Positions 48,783-59,447 of a DNA stretch of 64,000 nt are shown piece after piece. Source of the stretch: Xestospongia bergquistia (Eukaryota; Porifera; Demospongiae; Haplosclerida; Petrosiidae); assembly GCA_963965975.1 (NCBI GenBank), contig OZ014419.1, positions 4,057,677 through 4,121,676 of the forward strand, read 5' to 3'. How positions within the stretch are numbered: the first letter of the stretch is position 1; every line of letters begins with the position of its first letter. The position numbers were made by a program, and so were the translations under genes. The notes beneath the pieces are model-generated. The model made no database searches. It was given only the letters and a program-made list of their open reading frames with translations, and was not told the DNA's origin.

Positions 48783-50850
48783 AAACTGTAAATTCTAGGT
48801 GATTGACTTCATAGCTTTGAACTCCTCAAACTAAGCAGTTTACATAGTGAAGTTCACTCAATAGTCTAAACCTTCTAAACACTATAAATTAAAGACTTTA
48901 GAGAGTTAATGCAAACTAACCTAATAAACTAGGTGATTGAATTCATCTCTCTAAATTTGTTCAGCTAAGCAGTTCACGAAGCGAAGTTCACTCAATAGAA
49001 TAAACATTCTAATCTCCTTAAATTAAAGACCTTAGAGAGTTAATGCAAAAAATACTAAAAAACGGTAATAAATTCTAGGTGATTGACTTCATCTCTCTAA
49101 ACTCTTCAAACTAAGCACTTTACATAGCGAAGTTCACTCAATAATCTAAACTTTCTAAACTCTTTAAATTAAAGACATTCCAGAGTTAATACAAACTAAC
49201 TTAATAAACTGTATATTCTAGGTGTTGACTTCATCTCCCTAAATTCCTTAAACTAAGCAGTTCACATAGTGAATGAAGTTCACTCACTAGTCTAAACTTT
49301 CTAAACTCTTTAAATCAAAGTCTTTAGAGAGTTAATACAAACTAACGTCATAAACTGTAAAATCTAGGATCGTTGATTGTATCTCTTTGAACTCTTTAAA
49401 CTATGCACTTTGCATAGTGAATAATCTAAACTGTCTAAACTCTTAAAATTAAAGACTTTAGATAGTTAATGCAAAGTAAGTTAATAAACTGTAAATTCTA
49501 GGTGATTGACTTCATCTCATTGAATTCTTTAAACTAAGTACTTTACATAGTGAAATTCACTCAATAGTCTAAAGTTTTTAAACTCTTTCAAAAAAAGACT
49601 TTAGAGAGTTAATGAAAAATAACATAATAAACTGTAAAATCTAGGTCATTGACTTCTTCTCTCCAAATTGTTTAAACTAAGCAGTTTACATAGTGAAGTT
49701 CACTTAACAGTCTAAACATTCTAAACTCTTAAAATTAAAGACTTTAAAGTGTTAATGTCTCTCTTTGAATTCATTAAACTAAGCAATTTACATAGAGAAG
49801 TTCACTTAATAGTCTAAACATTCTAAACACTTAAAATAAAAAACTTAAAGAGTTAATGCAAGACAACTGAATAAATTGTAAATTCTAGGTGACTGACTTC
49901 ATCTCCTTGAACTCTTTAAACTAAACAGTTTAATTAGTGAAGTTCACTCAACAGTCTAAACTTTATAAACTCTTTAAATTACAGACTTTAGAGAGTTAAT
50001 GCAAACCAACTTAATAAACTGTAAATTCTAGGTGATTGTCTTCATCTCTTTGAACCCTTTAAACTAAGCACTTTACATAGTGAAGTTCACTCAATAGTCT
50101 ATGCTTTCTAAACACTTTAAAATAAATACTTTAGAGAGGTAATGCAAACTAACTTAATTAACTGTAAATTCTAGGTGACTGTCTTCTTCTCTAAAAACTC
50201 TAAACTAAGTACTTTAAACAGATCATTACAGTGAAGAGACTAAACTTCCTAAACTCTTTAAATAAAAGACATTAGAGAGTTAATGCAAATTAACTGAATA
50301 AACAGATAATTCTAGGTGATTGACTTCACCTCTCTAAACTCTTTAAATTCAGCTGTTCACATAGTGAAGTTCGGTCAATAGTCTAAACCCTTTCAATTAA
50401 AGAGTTTAGAGTGTTAATGCAAACCAACTTAATAAACTGTTAATTCCAGTTTATTCAGTTAGTCTCTTTAAGTCCTTTAGTTTAAGTAGTTTACATAATA
50501 AACTTTACTCAATAGTCTAAACCTCCTAACTCTTTGAATTACAAACTTTAGAGAGTTAATGCAAACCAACTTAATAAACTGTTAATTGCAGTTTATTTAG
50601 ATAGTCTCTTTAAGTCCTTTAATCTAACCAGTTTACATTGTGAACATCACTCAATAATCTAAACCTTCTAAACCCTTTCAAAAAAAGAGTTTAGAGTGTT
50701 AATGCAAACCAACTTAATAAACTATTAATTGCAGCTTATTTAGTAAGTCTCTATGAATTCTTTAATCTAAGCAGTTTACCTTTGAACTTCACTCAATAGT
50801 CTGAACCTTCTAAAACTCTTTGAATTAAAGACTTTAGAGTGTTAATGCTC
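48783..50850. repeat. Tandem satellite, ~143-bp unit, about 15 copies
   Basis: Units are marked by AAATTCTAGGTGATTGACTT near 48796, 48929, 49075, 49219, 49364, 49499, 49641, 49885, 50029, 50171 and 50312, with later variants. Spacing is mostly 135-146 bases, with one partly deleted copy near 49750. Each unit contains AACTCTTTAAATTAAAG followed by ACTTTAGAGAGTT, which can fold into a hairpin. There is no coding frame. Confidence 0.85.
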
Positions 50851-50995
50851 TATACTCTTTAATTTAAAGAATTTAGAAGGTTTAGACTATTCAGTGAGGT
50901 TCATTGTGTAAACTGCATAGATTAATGGCCTCAGAGAGAATAAACAAATAAACTGCAATTGACAGTTTTATCTAGTTGGTTTGCATTAACGCTGG
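50850..50995. repeat. Inverted terminal unit of the 143-bp satellite
   Basis: This segment (TTAGAAGGTTTAGACTATTC, then TTGTGTAAACTGCATAGATT) is the reverse complement of a satellite unit and ends in GGTTTGCATTAACGC, the inverse of the usual unit end. The array therefore finishes with a head-to-head copy. Confidence 0.75.
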
Positions 50996-50999
50996 AAAT

Positions 51000-52695
51000 C
51001 TTTAATATTTAACAATGAATAATATACAATATAACAGATGAACTAAACTATTGGAGACTTGACAGTGGTTACCTTTTGAGACTGAGAACTATTGGAGACT
51101 TGACAGTGGTTGCCTTTTGAGGCTGAGAACGTGTCTGACATTGAGAGCTAGAGGCTAGAATATTATAACATTAATAATATATAAGTGAACAGACAAATTG
51201 ACTTATTGGAGTGGTTGCCTTTTGAGACTGAGAACATCTCAGAGACTGAGTACTAAAAGCTACATTACTTAACAATGAATAATATAGAAGCACTCAGACA
51301 AACTGACCTAATGGTGTCTTGACATTGGTTGCCTTTTGAGACTGAGAACATGTGTTAGAGACTGAGTACTAGAGGTTAGATTATTTAACAATAAATGATA
51401 ATAGACAAAATGACCTATTGGAGACTTGACAGTGGTTGCCTTTTAAGACCTAGAACTTTTCTGAGATTGAGTACTAGAGGCTAGATTATTATAACATTAA
51501 TAATATAGAAGCAGACAGACAAACTGACCTAGTGGAGGCTTCACAATGGTTGCCTTTCTAGACTGAGATCATCTCAGTGACCGAGTACTAGAAGTTAGAT
51601 TATTCAACAATGAATAACATAGAATATAACACAAACTGATCTATTTATTGGACTCTTGACAGTGTTGCCTTTTGAGACCAAGAATGTGTCTATGATTGAG
51701 TGCTACAGCCTAGATTATTATAACATTAATAACATAGACAGAGTGCTACAGGCTAGATTATTGTAACATTAATAATATAGCAGCAAGCAGACAAAAAACC
51801 TATTATAGTCTTGAGAGTGGTCACCTCTTGAGACTGAGAACATCTCAGAGACAGAGTACTTGAAGCTAGACTATTTAACAAATGAATAACACAGATGATA
51901 ACAGACAAACTGACCTATTGGAGTCTTGACAGTGGTTGCCCTTTTGAGATTGAGAACATCTCACAGACTGAGTACTAAAAGCTACATTATTTAACAACAA
52001 ATAACATACAAGATAACAGAAAATTTCAGAAGATAACAGACAAACTGACATATTGCAGACATGACAGTGGTTGCCTTTTGAGAATGAGAAAATGTCAGCG
52101 AGTACTAAAGGCTAGACTATTTAATAATGAATAATATAGAATATAACAGAGAAATTGACCTATTAGAGGCTTGACAGTGGTTGCCTTTTAAGATCAAGAA
52201 CGCTGCTGAAATTGAGTGCTAGATGCTAGATTATTATGACATTAATATTATAGAAGCAAACAGACAAACTGACCTACTAGAGGCGCGACAGTTGTTGCCT
52301 TTTGAGACTGAAAACATCTGAGAGACTGAGTACTAGTGGCTAGATTAGTTAACAATGAATAATATAGAAGATAACGGACGAACTGACCTATTGGAGACTT
52401 GATAGCTGTTGCCTTTTGAGACTGAAAGCATCTCCAAATTGAGTGCTAGAGGCTAGATTATTTTAATGTTAATAACATAGAAGCAAATAGACAAACTGAC
52501 ATATTGGAGTCTTGACAGTGGTTGCCTTTAAGACTTAGAACATCTCAGAGAGTGATTACTAGAGGCCAGATTATTTAAAAATGAATACTATAGAAGATAA
52601 CAGACAAACTGACCTATAGGAGACTGGACAATGGTTGCCTCTTGAGACCGAGAGCAGATTGAGTGCTAGAGGCTAGATTATTTTGACATTTGTGA
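51000..52695. repeat. Tandem satellite, ~115-bp unit, about 15 copies
   Basis: Units are marked by GACAGTGGTTGCCTTTTGAG at about 51071, 51111, 51216, 51330, 51437, 51551, 51666, 51821, 51937, 52072, 52182, 52296, 52410, 52523 and 52636. The rest of the unit reads like GAGTACTAGAGGCTAGATTA, then AACAATGAATAATATAGAAG and ACAGACAAACTGACCTATTG. A 40-bp partial duplication sits at the left end. It is unrelated in sequence to the neighbouring arrays. Confidence 0.85.
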
Positions 52696-53535
52696 AAGAT
52701 TCCCTGACTGGTTATGTTAAAGTTATGAGAGAATTGGAGGAACTCTGTCCTTACCAAAAAATCACCTTTCTTTTATACATTCACAACATGTGACATAGAA
52801 AGTTCTAGCAGATAACAATACAATAAATAAACAAATAACAAAATATGTGTAGGCAGAGATTACTGCAATAAACAAATAAATTTCTAGTTCATCACATTCC
52901 TCTTCGCTTATCCAGCGATAAACTAGTTTGGAGCACATTCAGAGAGAGCATCTGCATTGTTGTTCGTTTGACCTTTACGATGCTTAACAACAAATGAGTA
53001 TGGTTGGAGGGACAAACTCCAGTGAGTTAGTCTTTGATTGTTCAGACTGTTCTCTTTGAGTCGATCCAACCAGACAAGGGCGTTATGGTCAGTATGGATC
53101 TCAAATTGCCTGCCAAATAGGTATACTTTGAATGCTTCAATTCCAAGATTTATGCAAGGCATTCTTTCTCTACTGTAGAGTAAACTTCGTTCCTTGGTAA
53201 GAGCTTTCTACCAAAATATACCAGAATGTATTGTTTTCGTGACCAACTGTGGGGGAGAGGTCTGATAATATCCATTGTAACTCTTTTAAATAAAATATCA
53301 ATAATAAGGAGGAGAATGAGTGGTGCTGGTTGTATATGATGTTGAGCAACCTTCTGGCATGATCCACATGTCCGGCAGTACTCAGCATCATCTCTGTATG
53401 TAGTTGGTCAATAGAACCATTGTAAGAGATTTTGAGTCATCTTGTCTTGGTCCAAATGACCCGCAATGGGAATGCAATGTCCCAGACTTATAACTGTGTC
53501 ACGACATTCCTTCAGAAGCACAACTTGTTCTAGTG
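52696..53535 (-). mobile_element. Scrambled Ty3/gypsy fragment (integrase then RNase H)
   Basis: Reading the minus strand, 53535-53225 is an integrase N-terminus: LLKECRDTVISLGHCIPIAG, CRTCGSCQKVAQHHIQPAP and VTMDIIRPLPHSW. At about 53220 it switches to RNase H: FGRKLLPRNEVYSTVE, FEIHTDHNALVWLDRLKEN and VKHRKGQTNNNADALSE, ending near 52923. RNase H normally precedes integrase in gypsy pol, so the order is reversed. The flank at 52696-52870 is non-coding and may contain LTR sequence. There are stops in the integrase piece. Confidence 0.7.
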
Positions 53536-56500
53536 ACTAATGGTAAGTTAAAGGAACACATTAAACTTGTGTTAATACAGTTAGCAAGTCATACCATTCA
53601 CTCAGATAATGGTTGTACTTTTACCTGAGATAATGGTGGGACTGGACATGTCTCTAAAGTGACTAGTAGTAACCTAAATAAACTCATTCAACCTGTGTTA
53701 ATACAGTCAGTAGGTCATACTCTTATCTCAGATAATGATAGTACCCTCATGCTCAGATAATGGTTGCACTGGTTATCTCTCAAAAGTGACTAATGGTAAG
53801 ATAAACAAACACATTCAACCTGTGTTAATACAGTTAGCAGGTCGTACTCTTCCCTCAGACAATAGTGGTACTTTTACTCGAGATAATGATGGTACTGGAG
53901 ATCTATCAATAATTGTAACTTAAAGATACTCAATCAACCTGTGTTAATACAGTTACTAAGTCATACTCTTCACTCAGATAATGGTGATACTCATAGCTCA
54001 GATAATTGTTGTACTGGACATATCTCTAAACTGACTAGTAGTAACTTAAAGAAACTCATTCAACCTGTGTTAATATAGTCAGTAGGTCATACTCTTAGCT
54101 CAGATAATGATAGTACTCTTAGCTCAGATAATGGTTGTACTAGACATCTCTTGAAAGTGACTAATGGTAAGTCATAAAAACACATTAACCCTGTCTTAAT
54201 ACAGTTTGCAGGTCGTACCCTTCACTCAGATAATTGTGGTACTTTTACCTGAGATAATGGTGGTACTGGACATATCTCTAGAGTGACTAGTGGTAAATTA
54301 AAGAGACTCATTCAACCTGTGTTAATATAGTTAATATGTTGTACTCCTCGCTCAGATAATGGTGGTACTCATAGCTCAGGTAATGGTGGTACAGGATGTC
54401 TATCTAAAGTCACTAGTAGTAAGTTAAAAAAACTCACTCAAACTGTGTTAATACAGTTAGGAGGCGGTACTCTTCACTCAGATAATAGTGGTAATCTTAG
54501 CACAGATATTCGTAGTAGTGGACATCTCCCTAAATTCACTAGTAGTAAGTTAAAGAAACTAATTCAACCTGTGTTAATACAGTTAGTAGGTCATACTCTT
54601 CGCTTAGATATTGATAGTACTATTAGCTAAGACAATGGTGGTACTGGAAATCTTTTGAAGTCACTCATTGTAAATTAAAGAAACTCATTCAACCTGTGTT
54701 AATACAGTTAGTAGGTTGTACTCTTCACTCAGATAATGATAGTACTCTTAGCTCAGATAATTGTTGTACTGAAGATCTCTCTCAAGTCACTAGCAGTAAA
54801 TTAAAAAAACTCATTAATCCTGTGTTAATACAGGTAGTAGATCATACTTTTCGCTAAGATAATGGTGGTAATCTTAGCACAGATAATGGTACTACTGGAC
54901 ATCTCTCTCAAGTAACTAGTAGTAAGTTAAAAGAAGCTCATTTAACCTGTATTTATTCAGTTAGTAGATCATACTTTTCGTTCAGATAATGGTGGTAATC
55001 TTAGCACAGATAATGGTAGTACTGGACATCTCTCTCAAGTCACTAGTAGTAAGTTAAAGAATCTCATTTAACCTGTATTTATTCAGTTAGTAAATCGTAG
55101 TCTTCACTCAGATAATTGTGGTACTCTTAGCACAGATAATCGTGGTACAGGACATCTCTCTAAAGTCACTAGTAGTAACTTAAAGAAACTCATTCAATCT
55201 GTGCTAATACAGTCAGTAGGTCATACTCTTAGCTCAGATAATGATAGTACTGTTAGCTCAGATAATGGTTGTACTAAACATCTCTCTAAAGTGACTAATG
55301 GTAAGTTATAAAAACACATTAAACTTGTCTTAATACAGTTAGCAGGTCTTACCCTTCACTCAGATAATGGTGGTACTTTTACCTGAGATAATGGTGGTAC
55401 TGGACATATCTCTAAAGTGACTAGTAGTAACTTAAAGAAACTCATTCAACCTGTGTTAATACAGTCAGTAGGTCATACTCTCATCTCAGATAATGAAAGT
55501 ACCCTCATACTCAGGTAATGGTTGCACTGGTTATCTCTCTAAAGTGACTAATGGTAAGATAAAGAAACACATTCAGCCTGTGTTAATACAGTTAGCAGGT
55601 CGTATTCTTCACTCAGATAATGGTGGTACTTTTACCTCAGATAATTGTGGTACTGGACATATCTCTAAAGTCACTAATAGTAAATTAAAGAAACTCACTC
55701 AAACTGTGTTAATACAGTTCTCTTTTGTATTCTTCGCTGAGGTAATGGTGGTACTCTTTGCTCAGATAATGGTGGTACAGGACGTCTATCTAAAGTCACT
55801 AGTAGTAATTTTAAAAAACTCATTCAAACTGTCTTAATACAGTTAGTAGGTTGTACTCTTCACTCAGATATTGATAGTACTCTTAGCTCAGAAAATGGTG
55901 GTACTGGACGTCTCTCTAAAGTCACTTGTAGTAAGCAAAAAATAAAATTCAACCTCTGTTAATACAGTTAGTAGATCATACCCTTCGCTCAGATAATTGT
56001 GATAATCTTAGCACAGATAATGGTAGTACTGGACATCTCTCTCAAGTAACTAGTAGTAAGTTAATAAAACTCATTTAACCTGTACATATTCAGTTAGTAG
56101 ATCGTGCTCTTCGCTCAGATATTGGTAGTGCTCTTAGCTAAGATAATGGTGGTACTGGCAATCACTTTAAAGTCACTAATTATAAGTTAAAGAAACTCAT
56201 TCAACCTGTGTTAATAGACTTAGTACGTTGTACTCTTCACTCAGATAATGATAGTACTCTTAGCTCAGATAATGGTAGACTATACATCTCTCTAAAGTGA
56301 CTAATGGTAAGTTATAAAAACACATTAGCCCTGTCTTAATACAGTTAGCAAGTCGTACCCATCACTCAGATAATTGTTGTAGTTTTACCTGAGATAATGG
56401 TGGTACTGGTCATGTCTCTGAAGTGACTAAAGAAATTCATTCAACCTGTGTTAATACAATCAGTAGATCATACTCTTAGCTCAGACAATGATAGTACTCT

Positions 56501-56718
56501 TTGCTCAGATAATGGTTGCACTGGTTATCTCTCAAAAGAGACTGATTAATAGTGGTACTTTTAGTTGAGATAATGATGGTACTGGACATCTCTTTTAAGT
56601 CACTAATTGTAAGTTAAAGATGCTCAATCAACCTGTGTTAATACAGTTAGCAGGTCTTACTCTTAGCTCAGATAATGGTTGTACTGGACATCTCTCTAAA
56701 GTCACTAATAGTAAATTA
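53536..56718. repeat. Tandem satellite, 126-bp unit, left block
   Basis: About 25 copies of a unit reading CTCATTCAACCTGTGTTAAT, ACAGTTAGTAGGTCGTACTC, then one to three copies of a ~24-bp subrepeat (CTCAGATAATGGTGGTACT) and CATCTCTCTAAAGTCACTAG. The common period is 126 bases, exactly 42 codons, and the plus strand often stays open with peptides such as LSKVTSSKLKKLIQPVLIQL. Stops are frequent in other copies, so these frames are treated as by-products of the repeat. Confidence 0.85.
56690..56718. repeat. 29-bp direct repeat at the left edge of the DIRS element
   Basis: This stretch, starting ATCTCTCTAAAGTCAC and ending ATAGTAAATTA, recurs exactly at 61224-61252 on the other side of the element. 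It may be a target duplication or simply the same satellite phase. Confidence 0.7.
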
Positions 56719-56898
56719 TATTTCAGTAGGCTCAGTTTCACATATCAATGGTGTTTGGCCTAGTTTCCTAACTTTATATTAGGGAATCCCAGTTAATTTG
56801 TAGTATAATGTATAATTTTTATTACGGTATTAGCCACGCCCTGTCACGTGTGATAGGAGTGGTCAGACAAGAGTATAAAAACCCAAGGTGATCCTAAC

Positions 56899-57463
56899 CA
56901 GGGCCTCCAATGTTAGGGAAATTTCCCTAAAACTAGGGAATAATTGATTAACTTAGGGTCCAGGGGAGGAATTTTTAAAAATTAAGGAATTTAGGGATTT
57001 TATAATTTCAAACCTTTTAATAATATTTATAACTAATAATAAATTCATAGCCTGTTTAAAATCTATTTTTGATAAACATGCATGATTGCATACATGTAAA
57101 ATTTACTGATTAGCAGGCATACAACAAAACAAGACAAGAAATAGTATGAAAACAAAAACTTTAGATGCTATTATTTTGACTAAACGAAGCTTGCCTTGCA
57201 CTTGTGTGGAATTTAAACCTGACAGTTCCATGTGCAAATGTGTCGACTTAGAAATGTATGATAGTGATGAAAGTTCTGACTCTGACAATGACTAAGTATT
57301 GGTTTAAGTATAAGATAACTATTGGTTTTCTAGGGAAAATTCAAGGAAATATTGTAAAACTTAAGGGGGGGTTTAGGGGGTTACTAATTTTGTATTTAGG
57401 GAAATAAAGGGAAAAATTTTAGTTCCCCTAGGGGAAAATCAAATTTTGAGGTTGGAGGCCCTG
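56899..57463 (+). mobile_element. 565-bp hAT-type miniature element with perfect ends
   Basis: The left end is CAGGGCCTCCAA and the right end is its exact reverse complement TTGGAGGCCCTG. ATCCTAAC flanks both sides (56891-56898 and 57464-57471), an 8-bp target duplication as in hAT elements. The interior is AT-rich with TTAGGGA-type words near both ends. It contains a short plus-strand frame, about 57149-57295, reading LDAIILTKRSLPCTC and ending YDSDESSDSDND, possibly a relic of a transposase tail. It interrupts the DIRS leader between TATAAAA and gag, so it arrived after the DIRS element. Confidence 0.9.
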
Positions 57464-57588
57464 ATCCTAACACCTCGGCCTTTTTTCTAACTCCATCGTG
57501 GAAGCGTTTGTGTAAGGACTCTCGAAGTCTATATCTTTGCATTGTTACTAACTTCAAGTTACTAATCAGTTTATCTTCTTTTGTGACT

Positions 57589-58560
57589 ATGTCCTTAACT
57601 CTGACAACCTCAGACACTACTGGCAGACAGAGCGCTGACCAGAATAATATTCTTGCTGCCATCCAGAGGATGGAGCAAAATTTCACATCCTCCCTGAACG
57701 CAGTCTCTGCTCGCATGGACGAACTCTCTGAGAGGGTCCACGGGGCTCCAACGCTCGAGGTAGAACCCTCCCCTAAGAGCGTTCCGTGGGCTGATCGGAC
57801 TGATACGGTCACCGATCTTCCCCCCCTACCGAGATGGCCTGTTGACGAAGATGATGAGGAGACTGGCTGCGACATTCAAGAGCCATTCGAGGTGTCAGAG
57901 AGCACCTTGGCTCTCCTGAAGAAATCTTTCACCTCCACACTCCCTCACGTGGAGAGGCGTAAATTGAGGAGAATGTTCCACGTCCCTAACGTGGAAGAAA
58001 CTAGATGTCCAAGACTAGGCTCAGTCTTCAAGACTGCTGGCTCGTCTCTCAGAGGAGAGGCAAAAGCCTTTGAACAGGACCTTGCCAGAGTTCAAGCTTT
58101 CGTCCTGGACCCTATTGGACCATTGGTTCAGCTGTTAGAGGCATGCCAGTCAGGCACACTGGAACAGGATGAGGCCATATCTACACTTTCTGGTGCTATT
58201 ACTCTCCTAGGCAATGCTTCTTCTCAGATCTCAAAGCTCAGAAGGAAAAAAGTCTTGAAGGAGCTCAATTCAGATATACAAGATTTGGCTGACCAAGAAG
58301 AGATTTTCACGGACGCGGCTCCCAAACTCTTTGGAAATGGGTTTGAAAGAACCGCTAAAGAGAGGGCTGAGGCAATAAAGCTCCTTAAAGGGGCATGCCC
58401 CCCTCAAAAACCACCAGTTCATAAGCCGTTTTTTCGGACCAACCGCCCCTCCTATCCCCAGCGAGGAGGCGGTTACCAATCTTTTCGGGGAGGAAAACAC
58501 CGTTTCCAGCCTTTCTCTCGACAAGGAAAAGAGAACTTTCAGAAGGTCCAACCCAAATAA
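57589..58560 (+). CDS. DIRS gag-like protein
   Basis: A 323-codon open frame; the ATG at 57589 (MSLTLTTSD) is preferred over one 27 codons upstream that reads through untypical sequence. A coiled-coil-like stretch (LAAIQRMEQNFTSSLNAVSA) is followed by an acidic, proline-rich linker and a helical core (RLGSVFKTAGSSLRGEAKAF, SQISKLRRKKVLKELNSDIQ). The basic Arg/Gly/Phe-rich tail ends YQSFRGGKHRFQPFSRQGK and likely binds nucleic acid. There is no zinc knuckle. It presumably packages element RNA. The frame is fully open. Confidence 0.75.
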   Translation: MSLTLTTSDTTGRQSADQNNILAAIQRMEQNFTSSLNAVSARMDELSERVHGAPTLEVEPSPKSVPWADRTDTVTDLPPLPRWPVDEDDEETGCDIQEPFEVSESTLALLKKSFTSTLPHVERRKLRRMFHVPNVEETRCPRLGSVFKTAGSSLRGEAKAFEQDLARVQAFVLDPIGPLVQLLEACQSGTLEQDEAISTLSGAITLLGNASSQISKLRRKKVLKELNSDIQDLADQEEIFTDAAPKLFGNGFERTAKERAEAIKLLKGACPPQKPPVHKPFFRTNRPSYPQRGGGYQSFRGGKHRFQPFSRQGKENFQKVQPK

Positions 58561-58601
58561 AGAGACCACGCCAATCCCCTCAAACTGCACCTTCAGACAT
58601 A

Positions 58602-59447
58602 ATGTATGTAGGCAGAGACCTGCCTCTAATATTTCATTTATTAATAATACAGAATTATTGTGCAAACCCTATAATAATGTGTCAATTGTTTACAAGAGGA
58701 ATTTCCTCTGTAGCACAGGTAGTAGCTCAGAGAGCTCATCCACTAGCGGGCAGGTTGGCATGTTTTGTACAGAACTGGGAAGTAGTAACCCAGGATCATT
58801 GGGTATTGCAAACAATTACAGGGTTCCAAATAAAATTCCTCAGGGAACCATTCCAAAGCATGCCCCCAAACAACTCCAGTCTTTCCTCAAACGAGCAGGA
58901 GTTGATAGACCTGGAGGTGGAGTCTATGTTGTCCAAAGGGGCAATCAAGGAAATCCACCCTCCAGAGAGTCAGGAAGGTTTCTACTCAAACCTATTTCTT
59001 GTTCCCAAGAAGGATGGGGGAACAAGACCAGTCATCAACCTGAACAAACTCAATGAGTTCATCCCTCCTCAGCACTTCAAGATGGAGGGCATTCATACTC
59101 TGAAAGACCTGCTAAGAGAGAATGATTGGCTCACCAAGGTGGATCTAAAGGATGCTTATTTTATGGTTCCGATTCACGAGATAGAAAGGAAATACCTCCG
59201 CTTCCAGGTGAAGGGAAGTTATTACCAATTCACTTGCCTCCCCTTCGGTCTATCATGTGCCCCTTGGGTCTTTACCAGGACCCTAAGGCCAGTGATGGCT
59301 ATGCTCAGAGAGCTAGGGGTGAGGCTAGTGACATATATAGACGACATTTTGGTAATGGCCGACTCCCCAGAAAGGTCAAGGGACCACACATTAGCTCTGA
59401 TCTTTCTCCTGGAGAACCTAGGCTTTATAGAAAATCAAGAAACTGAG
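58602..59447 (+). CDS. DIRS reverse transcriptase segment
   Basis: Key motifs: FYSNLFLVPKKDGGTRPVIN, WLTKVDLKDAYFMVPIHEIE, YYQFTCLPFGLSCAPWVFTR and the catalytic VTYIDDILVMA near 59335. It continues to LENLGFIENQE and then loses homology: the segment linking RT to RNase H is deleted and the frame changes. Downstream translation in this frame (to about 60480) is shadow until the recombinase region begins. It copies element RNA into DNA. Confidence 0.85.

Noticed and set aside
48783..52695. Non-coding RNA cluster
   Set aside because: The hairpin in the ~143-bp unit is suggestive, but no promoter, terminator or known RNA family is visible; kept as a satellite finding only.
53735..55837. Open frames of 60-114 codons in the 126-bp satellite
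   Set aside because: They are the repeat read in frame; other units have stops in the same frame, and there is no start context or splice signal supporting a gene.
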